Assembly: GCF_039822285.1 (NCBI RefSeq)
Contig: NZ_JBAJEY010000002.1
Span: forward strand, 124,001 to 188,000
From: Thiofaba sp039822285
GTDB taxonomy: Bacteria; Pseudomonadota; Gammaproteobacteria; Halothiobacillales; Halothiobacillaceae
Direction of reading: 5' to 3'
Length of the DNA stretch: 64,000 nt
Shown here one piece after another: positions 10,585-19,741 of the stretch. Below the pieces are notes generated by a model. The model saw only the letters and a list, made by a program, of their open reading frames with translations. It made no database searches and was not told the DNA's origin. Numbering within the stretch: position 1 is the stretch's first letter; every line of letters begins with the position of its first letter. The translations under genes were made by a program, and so were the position numbers.

Positions 10585-10887
10585 TCAACCCTGGCGCGCG
10601 CGCAGGCCGAGCTTCTCGTTGTCCCAGGTGGCCAGGTACTCGTCGGTCGGCGGCAGCTGCAGGTGGAAGCCCTGCTTGCGCAGATTGGTCATCACCGTCA
10701 CCACATCCTCGCGCGCAAGCTTACGCTCCGGCGTCAGGCAAAGACGCATGGCCTCCGCGGGCTCGCGCCCCATGCGCTGGCGCAGGGCCTCGGGCACCTC
10801 GTCATACGGCATGTCGGCGCGCAGGTAGAGGTACATGCCGTCCTTCAGGCGGCTGCGGTAAATGATGCAGTCGATGGCGTCGCTCAT
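10585..10887 (-). CDS. ycgL: YcgL domain protein
   Basis: Small cytoplasmic protein of about 100 residues in the YcgL family, which is largely confined to gammaproteobacteria and has no firmly assigned biochemical role. The family hallmarks CIIYRS near the N-terminus, DGMYLYL, and GFHLQLPPT near the C-terminus are all visible. I set the start at the ATG giving MSDAIDCIIYRS, which matches relatives. An in-frame GTG 51 bases upstream would add 17 residues, but its GGAGG is only 2 bases away, too close to work well. It lies between two diguanylate cyclase genes. Confidence 0.88.
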   Translation of the reverse strand: MSDAIDCIIYRSRLKDGMYLYLRADMPYDEVPEALRQRMGREPAEAMRLCLTPERKLAREDVVTVMTNLRKQGFHLQLPPTDEYLATWDNEKLGLRARQG

Positions 10888-11029
10888 GGGGTCGATTGAA
10901 AGATGAACCGTGGGGCGGGAGTGTACCACCTCCCGCACGACCTCCCCGCCGCATTGCTAAAACCATGATCTTCTGTTGAACTGCGATGATCGGCAGATAA
11001 AGGCGACAGAGCCCCTTGGCCAGTCCGTC

Positions 11030-13258
11030 ATGATCAAGCAATCCGGGAGACTGGCCGCCCTCGGCCTGGCATGGCTGATCGGCATGGCCGAGGCAGCGCC
11101 GTTAAACAGCGAGGCGCGGGCGTTGTTCGCCGAACATGGCCCGGTGCGCCTGTGCGTTGATCCCGACTGGAAACCATTCGAGTTCATCGACGCCATGGGC
11201 CGCCACCAGGGCATGGCCGCCGACCTCTGGCGCCTCATGAGCGAGCGCACGGGCATCGAGATGCGGCTGGTCCCGACCCGGACCTGGCAGGAGTCGCTCG
11301 AACTGGCCCAGCGCCGCGAGTGCGACGTGTTCACGCTCGCCATGGCCACCCCCGAGCGTCAGGCGTACATGAACTTCACCCGCCCCTACCTGCGCTACCC
11401 CTTCGTCATCGCCACGCGCAGCGAGGCGCCGATGATCCGGAGCATCGAGGAGGTGCTCGACAAGCCGCTCGCCGCGGTCAGGGGCTATGCCTACACCGAG
11501 CTGCTGAAGGCCCGCCATCCCGGTATCCACTTCATGGAGGTCGACAACCTCGCCGAAGGACTCGAACGGGTCCGGGATGGCCGGGCCTACGGCATGATCG
11601 ACTCGCTGGCCACGATCTCCAACGCCATCCAGCTCCAACGCCTGCACGAGCTCAAGGTGGCCGGCCGCCTCGCCGACCACTGGGAACTTGCGATCGGCGT
11701 ACGCAACGACCGGCCCGAATGGCTGCCGATCTTCGAGGCGGCAATCGGCACGCTGACGCCAGAAGACTACCGCGCGGCCGAGAACCACTGGCTCGCCGCG
11801 TGGGTCGAGCAGCCGGCGGACGAACGCCTGATCCGCGCATTGGCCGCACTGGCTATCCTGGCCGTGCTCGCCCTGCTCTTGGTACTGTGGCGCCATCGCC
11901 TGCTGGGCCGCCATGCGTTGCAGATGCGGGCCGCCCACCAGCGCATCGCCGACCAGGCCGCGCGCCTGCATGAGAGCGAGCAGCGCTTCGAGCAGCTGGC
12001 CGAGCAGAGCCGCACCGTCGCCTGGGAGGTGGACGCCGAAGGGCGCTACACCTACGTCAGCCCGTCAGTGGAGACCGTGTTCGGCTACCGCGCGGATGAG
12101 ATCGTCGGCCACAAGTTTTTCTACGATCTACACCCCGAACCGGGCAGGGAGGCCTTCAAGCAGATGGGTTACGAGGTCCTGGCCCGCAAGGAGCGCCTGG
12201 TGGACTTCGAGAACCCCATCCTGACCAAGGGCGGGGACATCATCTGGGTCAATTCCAGCGGCCTGCCCCTGCTGGACGAAGAGGGCAAGGTTCTGGGCTT
12301 CCGCGGCAGCGACACCGACATCACCGCACGCAAGCAGGCCGAGCAGGCGCTGCGGGCGGCGGAGGACAACTTCCGCCGGCTGGTCGAAAACATCCAGAGC
12401 GCCGTCTTCAGCATGACCCCCGACGGCACCTTCCTCTACGCCTCGCCAAGCTGGGTCGCCATGATCGGCTACCACCCGGACGAGGTCGTGGGGACCAACT
12501 TCCGCCGCTATGTCCACCCGGAGGACATCCCGCTCTGCGAGGCCACCCTCCAGGCCGCAGTGGTGACCGGCCACATCCCGCCGGCGGTGGAGTACCGCGT
12601 GCTGCACAAAGAGGGCGGCATACGCTGGCATCGCACCGTTATCGCCCCGGCGAAGGACGAGCACACGGGCATGATGACCTTCGTGGGCAATGCGGTGGAC
12701 GTCACCACCGACTATGCACTGCGCACCGAGCTCAAGCACCAGGCGACCCACGACCCCCTCACCGGCGTGGCGAACCGGCGCCTGTTCATGGAAGCGCTCG
12801 AACGTGAGCTCGCGCGCAGCCGGCGCCATGCCCCGCCGCTGGCCGTTCTGATGCTGGACCTGGACCGCTTCAAACGGGTGAACGACAGCCACGGCCATGC
12901 CGCCGGCGACCAGGCACTCAGGATCTTCGTCCACCGCTGCCGCGAGACCCTGCGCGAGAGCGACTGGCTGGGGCGCCTCGGCGGCGAGGAATTCGCCGCG
13001 CTCCTGCCGGACACCGGAACCGACGAAGCGCTGGCCGTGGCCGAGCGCCTGCGCCAGGCCATCGCCGAGCAGCCCTTCCGCCTCGAGGATGGCACGGCCA
13101 TCCGCATCACCACCAGCATCGGCCTGGCCCTGGCCGGGGAGTGCGACACGGCGGACAGCCTGCTCGCCCGCGCAGATGCCGCACTCTACGCGGCCAAGCA
13201 GGCCGGGCGTGACAGGGCGATCCTAGCGTCCGCCCCGGGCCCCATCCCCCCCTCCTGA
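11030..13258 (+). CDS. periplasmic-binding-domain/PAS/GGDEF diguanylate cyclase
   Basis: Membrane receptor of 742 residues. A signal peptide (residues 1-24) is followed by a solute-binding domain of the amino-acid-binding type (about 30-265), with the typical VDPDWKPFEF entry. A single membrane segment lies near 270-292. Then come a short coiled region, two PAS domains (about 310-435 and 440-560) and a GGDEF domain with GGEEF (651-655) and an R-E-S-D inhibitory site. A periplasmic ligand probably controls c-di-GMP synthesis. The ATG at 11030 gives the signal peptide directly; a TTG at 10976 would bury it behind 18 residues. No strong ribosome-binding site is seen. Confidence 0.92.
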   Translation: MIKQSGRLAALGLAWLIGMAEAAPLNSEARALFAEHGPVRLCVDPDWKPFEFIDAMGRHQGMAADLWRLMSERTGIEMRLVPTRTWQESLELAQRRECDVFTLAMATPERQAYMNFTRPYLRYPFVIATRSEAPMIRSIEEVLDKPLAAVRGYAYTELLKARHPGIHFMEVDNLAEGLERVRDGRAYGMIDSLATISNAIQLQRLHELKVAGRLADHWELAIGVRNDRPEWLPIFEAAIGTLTPEDYRAAENHWLAAWVEQPADERLIRALAALAILAVLALLLVLWRHRLLGRHALQMRAAHQRIADQAARLHESEQRFEQLAEQSRTVAWEVDAEGRYTYVSPSVETVFGYRADEIVGHKFFYDLHPEPGREAFKQMGYEVLARKERLVDFENPILTKGGDIIWVNSSGLPLLDEEGKVLGFRGSDTDITARKQAEQALRAAEDNFRRLVENIQSAVFSMTPDGTFLYASPSWVAMIGYHPDEVVGTNFRRYVHPEDIPLCEATLQAAVVTGHIPPAVEYRVLHKEGGIRWHRTVIAPAKDEHTGMMTFVGNAVDVTTDYALRTELKHQATHDPLTGVANRRLFMEALERELARSRRHAPPLAVLMLDLDRFKRVNDSHGHAAGDQALRIFVHRCRETLRESDWLGRLGGEEFAALLPDTGTDEALAVAERLRQAIAEQPFRLEDGTAIRITTSIGLALAGECDTADSLLARADAALYAAKQAGRDRAILASAPGPIPPS

Positions 13259-13275
13259 GCGCCCTGCGGGCGCTC
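13257..13275 (+). terminator. hairpin at the 3' end of the cyclase gene
   Basis: GAGCGCCC (13257-13264) pairs with GGGCGCTC (13268-13275) around a 3-base loop, beginning inside the TGA stop codon. No T-run follows, so it may protect the 3' end or aid Rho-dependent termination rather than be a classical terminator. Confidence 0.35.
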
Positions 13276-13310
13276 CATGCCACACCGCACCACCACCGGC
13301 CAGAAAGACG

Positions 13311-13333
13311 AAACCCCGCCGGAGCGGGGTTCT
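13311..13333 (-). terminator. candidate terminator of fbp
   Basis: AACCCCGC (13312-13319) and GCGGGGTT (13324-13331) form an 8-bp stem with a 4-base loop. Read on the minus strand it is followed by TCGTCTTTCT, a broken T-tract. It stands 36 bases downstream of the fbp stop codon. Confidence 0.6.
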
Positions 13334-13368
13334 CAGTGTCATCAGGGGCCCTGACCGGGCCTGGGCGA

Positions 13369-14373
13369 TCAGCCCTTGTGGTAGTCCCACACCTTCTGCA
13401 CTTCGTTCTTGGAGCCGAGGATGACCGGCACGCGCTGGTGCAGCTTGGTCGGGGCCATCTCCATGATGCGCTCGTAGCCGGTGATGGACATGCCGCCGGC
13501 CTGCTCGACGATCATGGACATGGGGTTAGCTTCATACATCAGGCGCAGCTTGCCGCCCTTGTCGCGGGTCTTGCTGTCGATCGGGTACATGAAGATGCCG
13601 CCGCGGGTGAGGATGCGGTGCACTTCGGCCACCATGGAGGCGACCCAGCGCATGTTGTAGCGCTTGCCCAGCGGGCCGGTCTCGCCGGCGATGCAGTCGG
13701 CGACGTACTTCTGCACCGGCGCTTCCCAGAAGCGCTGGTTGGACATGTTGATGGCGAACTCGGCGGTGTCGGCCGGGATGGTGATGTTCGGATGGGTGAG
13801 CATGAACTCGCCCACGTCCTTGTCCAGAGTGAAGCCGTTCACACCGTTGCCGGTGGTCAGGATCATGATGGTGGACGGGCCGTAGATGCAGTAGCCGGCG
13901 GCGACCTGCTCGGTGCCGGCCTGCAGGAAGTCCTGCTCGGTCGGATTGGCCACGCCTTCCGGCGCGCGCAGGATGGAGAAGATGGTGCCGACGGTGACGT
14001 TGACGTCGATGTTGGAGGAACCATCCAGCGGGTCGTACACGCACAGGTACTTGCCGCGGCGGGCGGTCGCCGGCAGGTTGTAGACCTCGTCCATTTCCTC
14101 GGAGGCCAGCGCGGCCACCTGACCACCCCGCATCAGGGTGTTGGTGAACACGTCGTTGGTGATGATGTCCAGCTTCTTCTGGGTCTCGCCCTGCACGTTC
14201 TCGGTCTCGGCGGAGCCGAGCACGCCGATCAGGTTGCCCTTGTTGACGTAGCTGGAGATGACCTTGCACGCGCTGACGATGTCGTTCATCAGCAGGGTGA
14301 AGTCGCCGGTGGCGCCAGCGTGGGTACGCTGGTTCTCGATCAGGAAATGGGTGAGGCTGGTGCCGAGCTGCAT
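13369..14373 (-). CDS. fbp: fructose-1,6-bisphosphatase, class I
   Basis: Hydrolyses fructose 1,6-bisphosphate to fructose 6-phosphate in gluconeogenesis and the Calvin cycle. At 334 residues it matches class I enzymes. The metal-binding signature DPLDGSSNID stands near 116-125, and the C-terminal substrate region with MSMIVEQAGG near 285 is present. It diverges from the pfp gene across 89 bases, so the reverse reaction is encoded back to back with it. In an organism whose PPi-phosphofructokinase is itself reversible, having both suggests the two activities serve different pathways or conditions. A stem-loop downstream is the likely terminator. Confidence 0.96.
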   Translation of the reverse strand: MQLGTSLTHFLIENQRTHAGATGDFTLLMNDIVSACKVISSYVNKGNLIGVLGSAETENVQGETQKKLDIITNDVFTNTLMRGGQVAALASEEMDEVYNLPATARRGKYLCVYDPLDGSSNIDVNVTVGTIFSILRAPEGVANPTEQDFLQAGTEQVAAGYCIYGPSTIMILTTGNGVNGFTLDKDVGEFMLTHPNITIPADTAEFAINMSNQRFWEAPVQKYVADCIAGETGPLGKRYNMRWVASMVAEVHRILTRGGIFMYPIDSKTRDKGGKLRLMYEANPMSMIVEQAGGMSITGYERIMEMAPTKLHQRVPVILGSKNEVQKVWDYHKG

Positions 14374-14462
14374 GCCGAACTCCTTAGGGTGAGGGCAATA
14401 TCTTGGAAATGTAACCCCGGCATAATAGCTTTGAGCCTTGCCAGCGACAATCGAAAGCCCCC

Positions 14463-15719
14463 ATGCCCCGCAACATCCTCTATGCCCAGTCCGGCGGCGT
14501 GACCGCTGTCATCAATGCCTCTGCCTGTGGCGTGATCGAGACCGCACACCGGCATCCGGAAGCCTTCGGCAAGGTCCTGGCCGCGCGCGACGGCATCCTC
14601 GGCGTGCTGCACGAGGCGCTGTACGACCTCTCGCTGGAGGACGCCGACCAGATCGCCGCGCTGCGCCACACCCCCGGCGGGGCCTTCGGCTCCTGCCGGG
14701 TGGACCTGGATGATCCCGCAAACCACCCGGAGCAGTACGAGCGCCTGGTGGAGGTGCTACGGGCGCACGACATCGGCACCTTTTTCTACAACGGCGGTGG
14801 CGGTTCCATGCTCACCGCGGCCAAGGTGGCGCGTTTCGCCCGCGCGCGGGGCTTGGATTTGACCGTCATCGGCATCCCCAAGACCATCGACAACGACCTG
14901 CCGCAGACCGACACCAGCCCCGGTTTCGGCTCGGCCGCCAAGTACATCGCCACCAGCGTGCGCGAGGTCAGCCTGGACCTTGCGGCGATGGCGGGGACCT
15001 CCACCAAGGTCTTTATCCTCGAGGTCATGGGGCGCCACGCGGGCTGGCTGGCGGCCGCCGCCGGCCTCGCGTTCGAGGATGTCGACGATTCCCCGCTCAT
15101 CCTGCTCTTGGCCGAGGTCGATTTCGATGAGGCGCGCTTCCTCGCCAAGCTGGACGAGGTCGTGGCCCGGCATGGCTGGTGCATCGTGGTCGCCGCCGAA
15201 GGGCTGATGTGCGGCGACCAGTTCTGCGCCCAGGCCGCCACCAGCCCGACCTTCGGCCACGAGCAGCTCGGCGGCCTGGCCCCACGCCTCGCCCAACTCA
15301 CCCGCGGACACGGCTACAAGACCCATTGGGCGGTGTCCGACTACTTCCAGCGTTCCGCCCGCCATCTCGCCTCACGCGTGGACGTGGAGCAGGCCTATGC
15401 CTGCGGCGCGGCGGCGGTCAGCCTCGCGCTCGAGGGGCGCAGCGACGTGATGGTCGCCATCCGCCGCACCTCGGATGAGCCCTACCTGTGGACCCTCGAA
15501 GGCGTGCCGCTGGACGCGGTGGCCGACGTGGAGCTGCCGGTACCTGCGGACTACATCCGGGCCGATGGCTACGGCATCACCGCCGCGGCGCGCCGCTACC
15601 TGCGCCCCCTGATCCAGGGCGAGGACATCCCCCCCTTCCGCGACGGCCTGCCCGCCTTTGCCGAACTGCGCCTGGCGCGCGTGGCGAAAAGGCTGCCGCC
15701 ATGGACGGGCAAACCCTAA
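14463..15719 (+). CDS. pfp: 6-phosphofructokinase, PPi-dependent-type clade
   Basis: Cytoplasmic enzyme of 418 residues phosphorylating fructose 6-phosphate. The family is shown by the N-terminal AQSGGVTAVIN, PKTIDND (139-145) and MGRHAGW. The lysine in PKTIDND (K140) is characteristic of PPi-users, where ATP enzymes have glycine. The phosphoryl-donor loop, however, reads GGGGS (111-115): relatives of this length that I recall have GGNDS, PPi enzymes GGDDS, and ATP enzymes GGDGS. The second-position glycine is ATP-like, the lysine PPi-like, and the metal-binding aspartate is missing, so donor preference is uncertain. It precedes tal and diverges from fbp. Confidence 0.9.
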   Translation: MPRNILYAQSGGVTAVINASACGVIETAHRHPEAFGKVLAARDGILGVLHEALYDLSLEDADQIAALRHTPGGAFGSCRVDLDDPANHPEQYERLVEVLRAHDIGTFFYNGGGGSMLTAAKVARFARARGLDLTVIGIPKTIDNDLPQTDTSPGFGSAAKYIATSVREVSLDLAAMAGTSTKVFILEVMGRHAGWLAAAAGLAFEDVDDSPLILLLAEVDFDEARFLAKLDEVVARHGWCIVVAAEGLMCGDQFCAQAATSPTFGHEQLGGLAPRLAQLTRGHGYKTHWAVSDYFQRSARHLASRVDVEQAYACGAAAVSLALEGRSDVMVAIRRTSDEPYLWTLEGVPLDAVADVELPVPADYIRADGYGITAAARRYLRPLIQGEDIPPFRDGLPAFAELRLARVAKRLPPWTGKP

Positions 15720-15768
15720 GTCCATGGGCTACAGTTGGTTCGTCGGCACCATCGGAAGTGGACGAGCC

Positions 15769-16881
15769 ATGCAGGACCTTTGCGGCTACTTTGACCTCAC
15801 AGGGCAGAGCCTGTGGTTGGACAACCTCTCCCGCGCCCTCCTCCTCGAGGGCAGGCTGAAGCAGGCCATCGACCAGCTCGGCATCCGCGGAGTGACCTCC
15901 AACCCCAGCATCCTCGACCGGGCCCTGCGCGAAACGCCCGCCTACTACCGCGCGGACCTGCGCAACCTCTACCGCGAGCATGGCGATGCCGAGGCCGTCT
16001 ACGAGCGACTGGTCGCGCGCGACGTGCAGATGGCCTGCGACCTGCTCACCCCCGTGTGGGAGGCGAGCGAAGGGTGGGATGGCTATGTCAGCTGGGAGGT
16101 CTCGCCTCATCTCGCCCACGATGTGGAGGGCACCGTGGCCGCGGCCGAGCGCCTGCGCGGGCTGGCCGGGCGAGACAACCTGATGATCAAGGTGCCGGCC
16201 ACCCCGGCGGGCGTGCAGGCCTTCGCGGAGCTGGTCGCGCAAGGCGTCAGCGTCAACGTCACCCTGATCTTCGGCCTGCCCCAGCTGGCGGCCGTGTTCC
16301 GTGCCTATCTAGACGGGCTGCGGCGCTGGATTGAGGCTGGCGGCGAGGCGCGGGCGGTGCGTTCTGTGGCCAGCGTCTTTCTCTCCCGCGTCGATACCCT
16401 GGCGGATACCCGTCTGGAGGCGGAGGGCAGCCCCGAGTCCATGGCCCTGCGCGGCCGCGCCGCGCTCGCCCTGGCCGCCCGCAGCCAGGCCCTCTATGTG
16501 CAGATCTTCCACGGCCCCGAATTCGCCGACCTGCGCGCCGTCGGGGCCCGTCCGCAGACCCCGCTGTGGGCCAGCACCGGCACCAAGAACCCGGCCTACA
16601 GCGATCTGCTCTACGTGGAACCCATCATGTGGCCGGAGACCATCAACACCCTGCCGGATGCCACTCTCGCTGCCTTGGTCGATCACGGCCGGATCGGGCG
16701 CCACGCAGCGGCCGATCTGGCGCAGGACGAGGCGCATGTCGCACGCCTTGCCGGGCTCGGCATCGATCTCGACGGCGCCGTGGCCGCGCGCCTGCAGGAG
16801 GACGGGCTGGCCCTGTTCCAGGACAGCTACGACCGCCTGCTCGCCCTGGTCGCCACGGCCGCCCCGCCATCGGCGCCATGA
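15769..16881 (+). CDS. tal: transaldolase (long Tal2-type)
   Basis: Transfers a dihydroxyacetone unit from sedoheptulose 7-phosphate to glyceraldehyde 3-phosphate in the non-oxidative pentose phosphate pathway. At 370 residues it belongs to the longer Tal subfamily. The N-terminal GVTSNPSI, the IKVPAT strand and the Schiff-base lysine in TGTKNP (K273) are all present. I chose the ATG giving MQDLCGYFDLTGQ, with GGAAG about 12 bases before it. An in-frame ATG at 15724, just past the pfp stop, would add 15 residues. It overlaps the next gene by 4 bases and probably shares a transcript with pfp. Confidence 0.93.
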   Translation: MQDLCGYFDLTGQSLWLDNLSRALLLEGRLKQAIDQLGIRGVTSNPSILDRALRETPAYYRADLRNLYREHGDAEAVYERLVARDVQMACDLLTPVWEASEGWDGYVSWEVSPHLAHDVEGTVAAAERLRGLAGRDNLMIKVPATPAGVQAFAELVAQGVSVNVTLIFGLPQLAAVFRAYLDGLRRWIEAGGEARAVRSVASVFLSRVDTLADTRLEAEGSPESMALRGRAALALAARSQALYVQIFHGPEFADLRAVGARPQTPLWASTGTKNPAYSDLLYVEPIMWPETINTLPDATLAALVDHGRIGRHAAADLAQDEAHVARLAGLGIDLDGAVAARLQEDGLALFQDSYDRLLALVATAAPPSAP

Positions 16882-19703
16882 CCACCGTGAGCGAGTCGCC
16901 CACGGGCGCCGCCCCCGCGCCGCCCCGCCAGCTCGGCTCGACGGTCAACCGCATCGCCGGCACCGCCGCGCTGGTACTGACCTTGGCGGTGAGCGCGCTG
17001 ACCTTCGTGTTTGGCTACCAGTACCAGATCGGCGCCCTGCAAACGGAGGCCGTCCTGCAGGCCCGCCTGCTTGGCGAGACAGCCGGCGGAAAGAAGGTCC
17101 CGGCCGACCTGAGCGGCCTCATCCCCCTCTTCCTGCGCGATACGCTGCACGGTGGAGCGGAGCACCGTGCGTTGCTGAACACGCGCGGCGATACGGTCGC
17201 GAAGGCGGGGCAGGTGCCCCGCCCCCCCGTCATCAGGCACCGGGCACCGATCCTCGTCGAGCAGCAGGTGATCGGCGTGGTAAGCCTGGAACGCTCGCTG
17301 CGACCGCTGCTGATCGTATCCGCCCTCATGCTTTTGCCTGGGGCCTTCCTCGGCTTCCTGCTCTACCACCTGCTGCGCCTCTACCCCCTGCGCACCCTGC
17401 GCTTTGCCCTGCAGGAGATCGCGGAGCGACGCCAGGCCGAGGACCGGCTCCAGCAGTCACTCTCCCTGTTCGCCGCCACCCTCGAATCCACCGCTGACGG
17501 CATCCTGGTGGAGGACGGCCAGGGGCGGATGGTGGTGGGCAACCAGCGCCTGATGACCATGTGGCGGCTGCCGGCCCCGATCGGCGAGATCGACAACGAG
17601 GAGGCCTGGTCACTGATCCTGCGCCAGCTGCGCGAACCCAACCACTTCCTGCGGATACGGCGTGAACTGGCCGCCGAGCCCGAGCGCGAGGGCCGCGAAA
17701 CCCTGGAGCTGATCGATGGCCGGGTATTCGAATGGCACTCCCGCCCCGAGTGGGTGGAGGGGATGGCCATCGGCCGGGTGTCGAGCTTTCGTGATGTGAG
17801 CGAACGCCGCCGGGCCGAGGCCCTGATGGCGGTGGAGAAGCGTGTGCTGGAGATGGTGGTCGGCGGCGAGCCGATCTCGGCGGCGATGACCGAGCTCGCA
17901 CGCAGCCTGGAGGAACTCTCCGGGCAGATGTTCTGCGCCATCCTGTTCCGCGAGAGCGAGGAGGCCACCACGTTCAGCATCTCGACCGGCCGCGGCCTGC
18001 CCAAGACCTATGCCGAGATCCTCACCGCTGAGCCCTCGGTCATCCCGGTGCGCTGCTGCGATGCCCGCATGCCCATGCCGGACCTCCCCGACATCCTCCA
18101 GGACGGCCGCTGGGCGACCTATCGTCGCTTCGTCGGCGGATTCGATGTGGTTCCCCATGCGGTCACACCCATCGCCTCCTCCAGCGGTCAGTTCCTCGGC
18201 CTGATCCTGCAGCACTACCGGCCAGGCACGAGCGCGCCCCCGCAGGATGCCGAGCTGATCCGCATCGGCAACAACCTCGCCTCCATCGCCATCGAGCGCC
18301 GCCAGGCCGAGGAGCGGCTGGACCACCTGGCGCATTACGACCCGCTGACCGGCCTGCCCAACCGCAGCCTGTTCCACGAGCGGCTCGAGCGCGCCCTGGT
18401 GCGCGCCAACCGCAGCGGCCATCAGGTCGCGGTGATGTTTCTCGACCTGGACCGCTTCAAGATGATCAACGACACCCTGGGGCACGAGGCCGGCGATGCG
18501 CTGCTCAAGACCGTGGCCCAGCGGCTGCGCACCTGCGTGCGGATGGAGGATACCGTCGCCCGCCTGGGCGGGGACGAGTTCACCATCATCCTCGAGAACA
18601 TCACCCACGTGGATGACGTGGCCCAGGTCGCCCATAAGATCATCGACGCCCTGGCGCCCTCGATGCAGGTCAGCGGACACGAGGTGTTCGCCACCACCAG
18701 CATCGGCATCGCCCTCTACCCGAACGACGGGGTGCGCATCGAGGACCTGCTGAAGAATGCCGACACCGCGATGTACCAGGCCAAGGACCGGGGGCGCAAC
18801 ACGCACCAGTTCTACTCGCCGGAGATGAACCAGCGCACCCTCGAGCACCTGGAGCTGGAGAACGCCCTGCGCCGCGCGCTGGAGCGTGGTGAATTCCTGC
18901 TCCATTACCAGCCGAAGCTGGACCTCGCCACCGGCCTGGTCTGCGGCGCGGAGGCCCTGCTGCGCTGGCAACGGCCGGAGGTGGGGCTGGTCCCGCCGGG
19001 CGTGTTCGTGCCACTGCTGGAGGAGACCGGCCTCATCGACCAGGTCGGCGGATGGCTGCTGCACGCGGCCTGCGCACAGAACAAGGCCTGGCAGGATGCA
19101 GGCCTGCCGAAGGTCCGGGTGGCGATCAACCTGTCCGCGCGCCAGTTCCTGCGTACCGACATCGAGGCCATCGTGCGGCGGGCGCTGAACGAGACGGGGC
19201 TCGACCCCGCCTTCATCGAGCTCGAGGTCACCGAGAGCATGCTCATGCTCGATCCCGGGCATGCCGCCGAGGTGCTGCTGCGCATCCAGGCCATGGGGGT
19301 GACCCACATCGACATCGACGACTTCGGCACCGGCTACTCGTCGCTCGCCTACATCAAGCGCTTCCCCATCAGCGCGGTGAAGATCGACCAGTCCTTCGTG
19401 CGCGGCATCCCCCACGACGAGGAGGACGCCGCCATCGCCAGCGCGGTGGTCGCCATGGCCCACTCCCTGCGCATGCGCGCCATCGCCGAAGGGGTGGAGA
19501 ACGACGCCCAACTCGCCTATCTGCGCGCACTGGGTTGCGACGAGATCCAGGGCTACCACTTCAGCAGGCCCCTGACCGCCGAGGCGTTCGGGGAGCTGCT
19601 GGCTCGCCAGGCAGCGGGCGGCAGCGAGGTTGCAGGAGAAGGCTTTGGCGCGGAGCAACTTCCCTCCCCCCTGGGGGGGGAGGGCCAGGGAGAGGGGGGC
19701 TGA
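16878..19703 (+). CDS. membrane PAS-GAF-GGDEF-EAL c-di-GMP protein with repeat-derived tail
   Basis: Protein of 941 residues: membrane segments near 26-50 and 142-166 flanking a short periplasmic region, then PAS (about 195-310), a GAF-like sensor (about 325-470), GGDEF and EAL domains. GGDEF (564-568) with its R-M-E-D inhibitory site, EAL (692-694) and DDFGTGYSS are intact, so both cyclase and phosphodiesterase activity are possible. Its ATG overlaps the tal stop by 4 bases, an unusual coupling to sugar metabolism. The last 14 or so residues (PSPLGGEGQGEGG) are translated from a C-rich/G-rich intergenic repeat that has replaced the native stop region. Confidence 0.93.
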   Translation: MTTVSESPTGAAPAPPRQLGSTVNRIAGTAALVLTLAVSALTFVFGYQYQIGALQTEAVLQARLLGETAGGKKVPADLSGLIPLFLRDTLHGGAEHRALLNTRGDTVAKAGQVPRPPVIRHRAPILVEQQVIGVVSLERSLRPLLIVSALMLLPGAFLGFLLYHLLRLYPLRTLRFALQEIAERRQAEDRLQQSLSLFAATLESTADGILVEDGQGRMVVGNQRLMTMWRLPAPIGEIDNEEAWSLILRQLREPNHFLRIRRELAAEPEREGRETLELIDGRVFEWHSRPEWVEGMAIGRVSSFRDVSERRRAEALMAVEKRVLEMVVGGEPISAAMTELARSLEELSGQMFCAILFRESEEATTFSISTGRGLPKTYAEILTAEPSVIPVRCCDARMPMPDLPDILQDGRWATYRRFVGGFDVVPHAVTPIASSSGQFLGLILQHYRPGTSAPPQDAELIRIGNNLASIAIERRQAEERLDHLAHYDPLTGLPNRSLFHERLERALVRANRSGHQVAVMFLDLDRFKMINDTLGHEAGDALLKTVAQRLRTCVRMEDTVARLGGDEFTIILENITHVDDVAQVAHKIIDALAPSMQVSGHEVFATTSIGIALYPNDGVRIEDLLKNADTAMYQAKDRGRNTHQFYSPEMNQRTLEHLELENALRRALERGEFLLHYQPKLDLATGLVCGAEALLRWQRPEVGLVPPGVFVPLLEETGLIDQVGGWLLHAACAQNKAWQDAGLPKVRVAINLSARQFLRTDIEAIVRRALNETGLDPAFIELEVTESMLMLDPGHAAEVLLRIQAMGVTHIDIDDFGTGYSSLAYIKRFPISAVKIDQSFVRGIPHDEEDAAIASAVVAMAHSLRMRAIAEGVENDAQLAYLRALGCDEIQGYHFSRPLTAEAFGELLARQAAGGSEVAGEGFGAEQLPSPLGGEGQGEGG
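19661..19700. repeat. CCCTCCCCC-type palindromic repeat inside a coding end
   Basis: CCCTCCCCC followed by a G-run and AGGGCCAGGGAGAGGGG. The same element occurs at 34018-34056, 34196-34243 (inverted), 58609-58650 and 58668-58710 (inverted). Here it is read through as the C-terminus of the GGDEF-EAL gene, whose stop codon follows immediately at 19701. A partner half-copy (ACACCCTCACCCCGCCCC) follows at about 19720-19737. Confidence 0.75.
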
Positions 19704-19741
19704 GAGGGTTCAGTGCGCTGACACCCTCACCCCGCCCCAAG

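Noticed and set aside
17610..19658. Minus-strand frame of 682 codons opposite the second GGDEF-EAL gene
   Set aside because: Shadow of a well-supported gene on the other strand.
19661..19700. Treating the C-rich/G-rich tail as a native G-quadruplex regulator of the GGDEF-EAL gene
   Set aside because: The same element occurs in purely intergenic places; it is better explained as a dispersed repeat.
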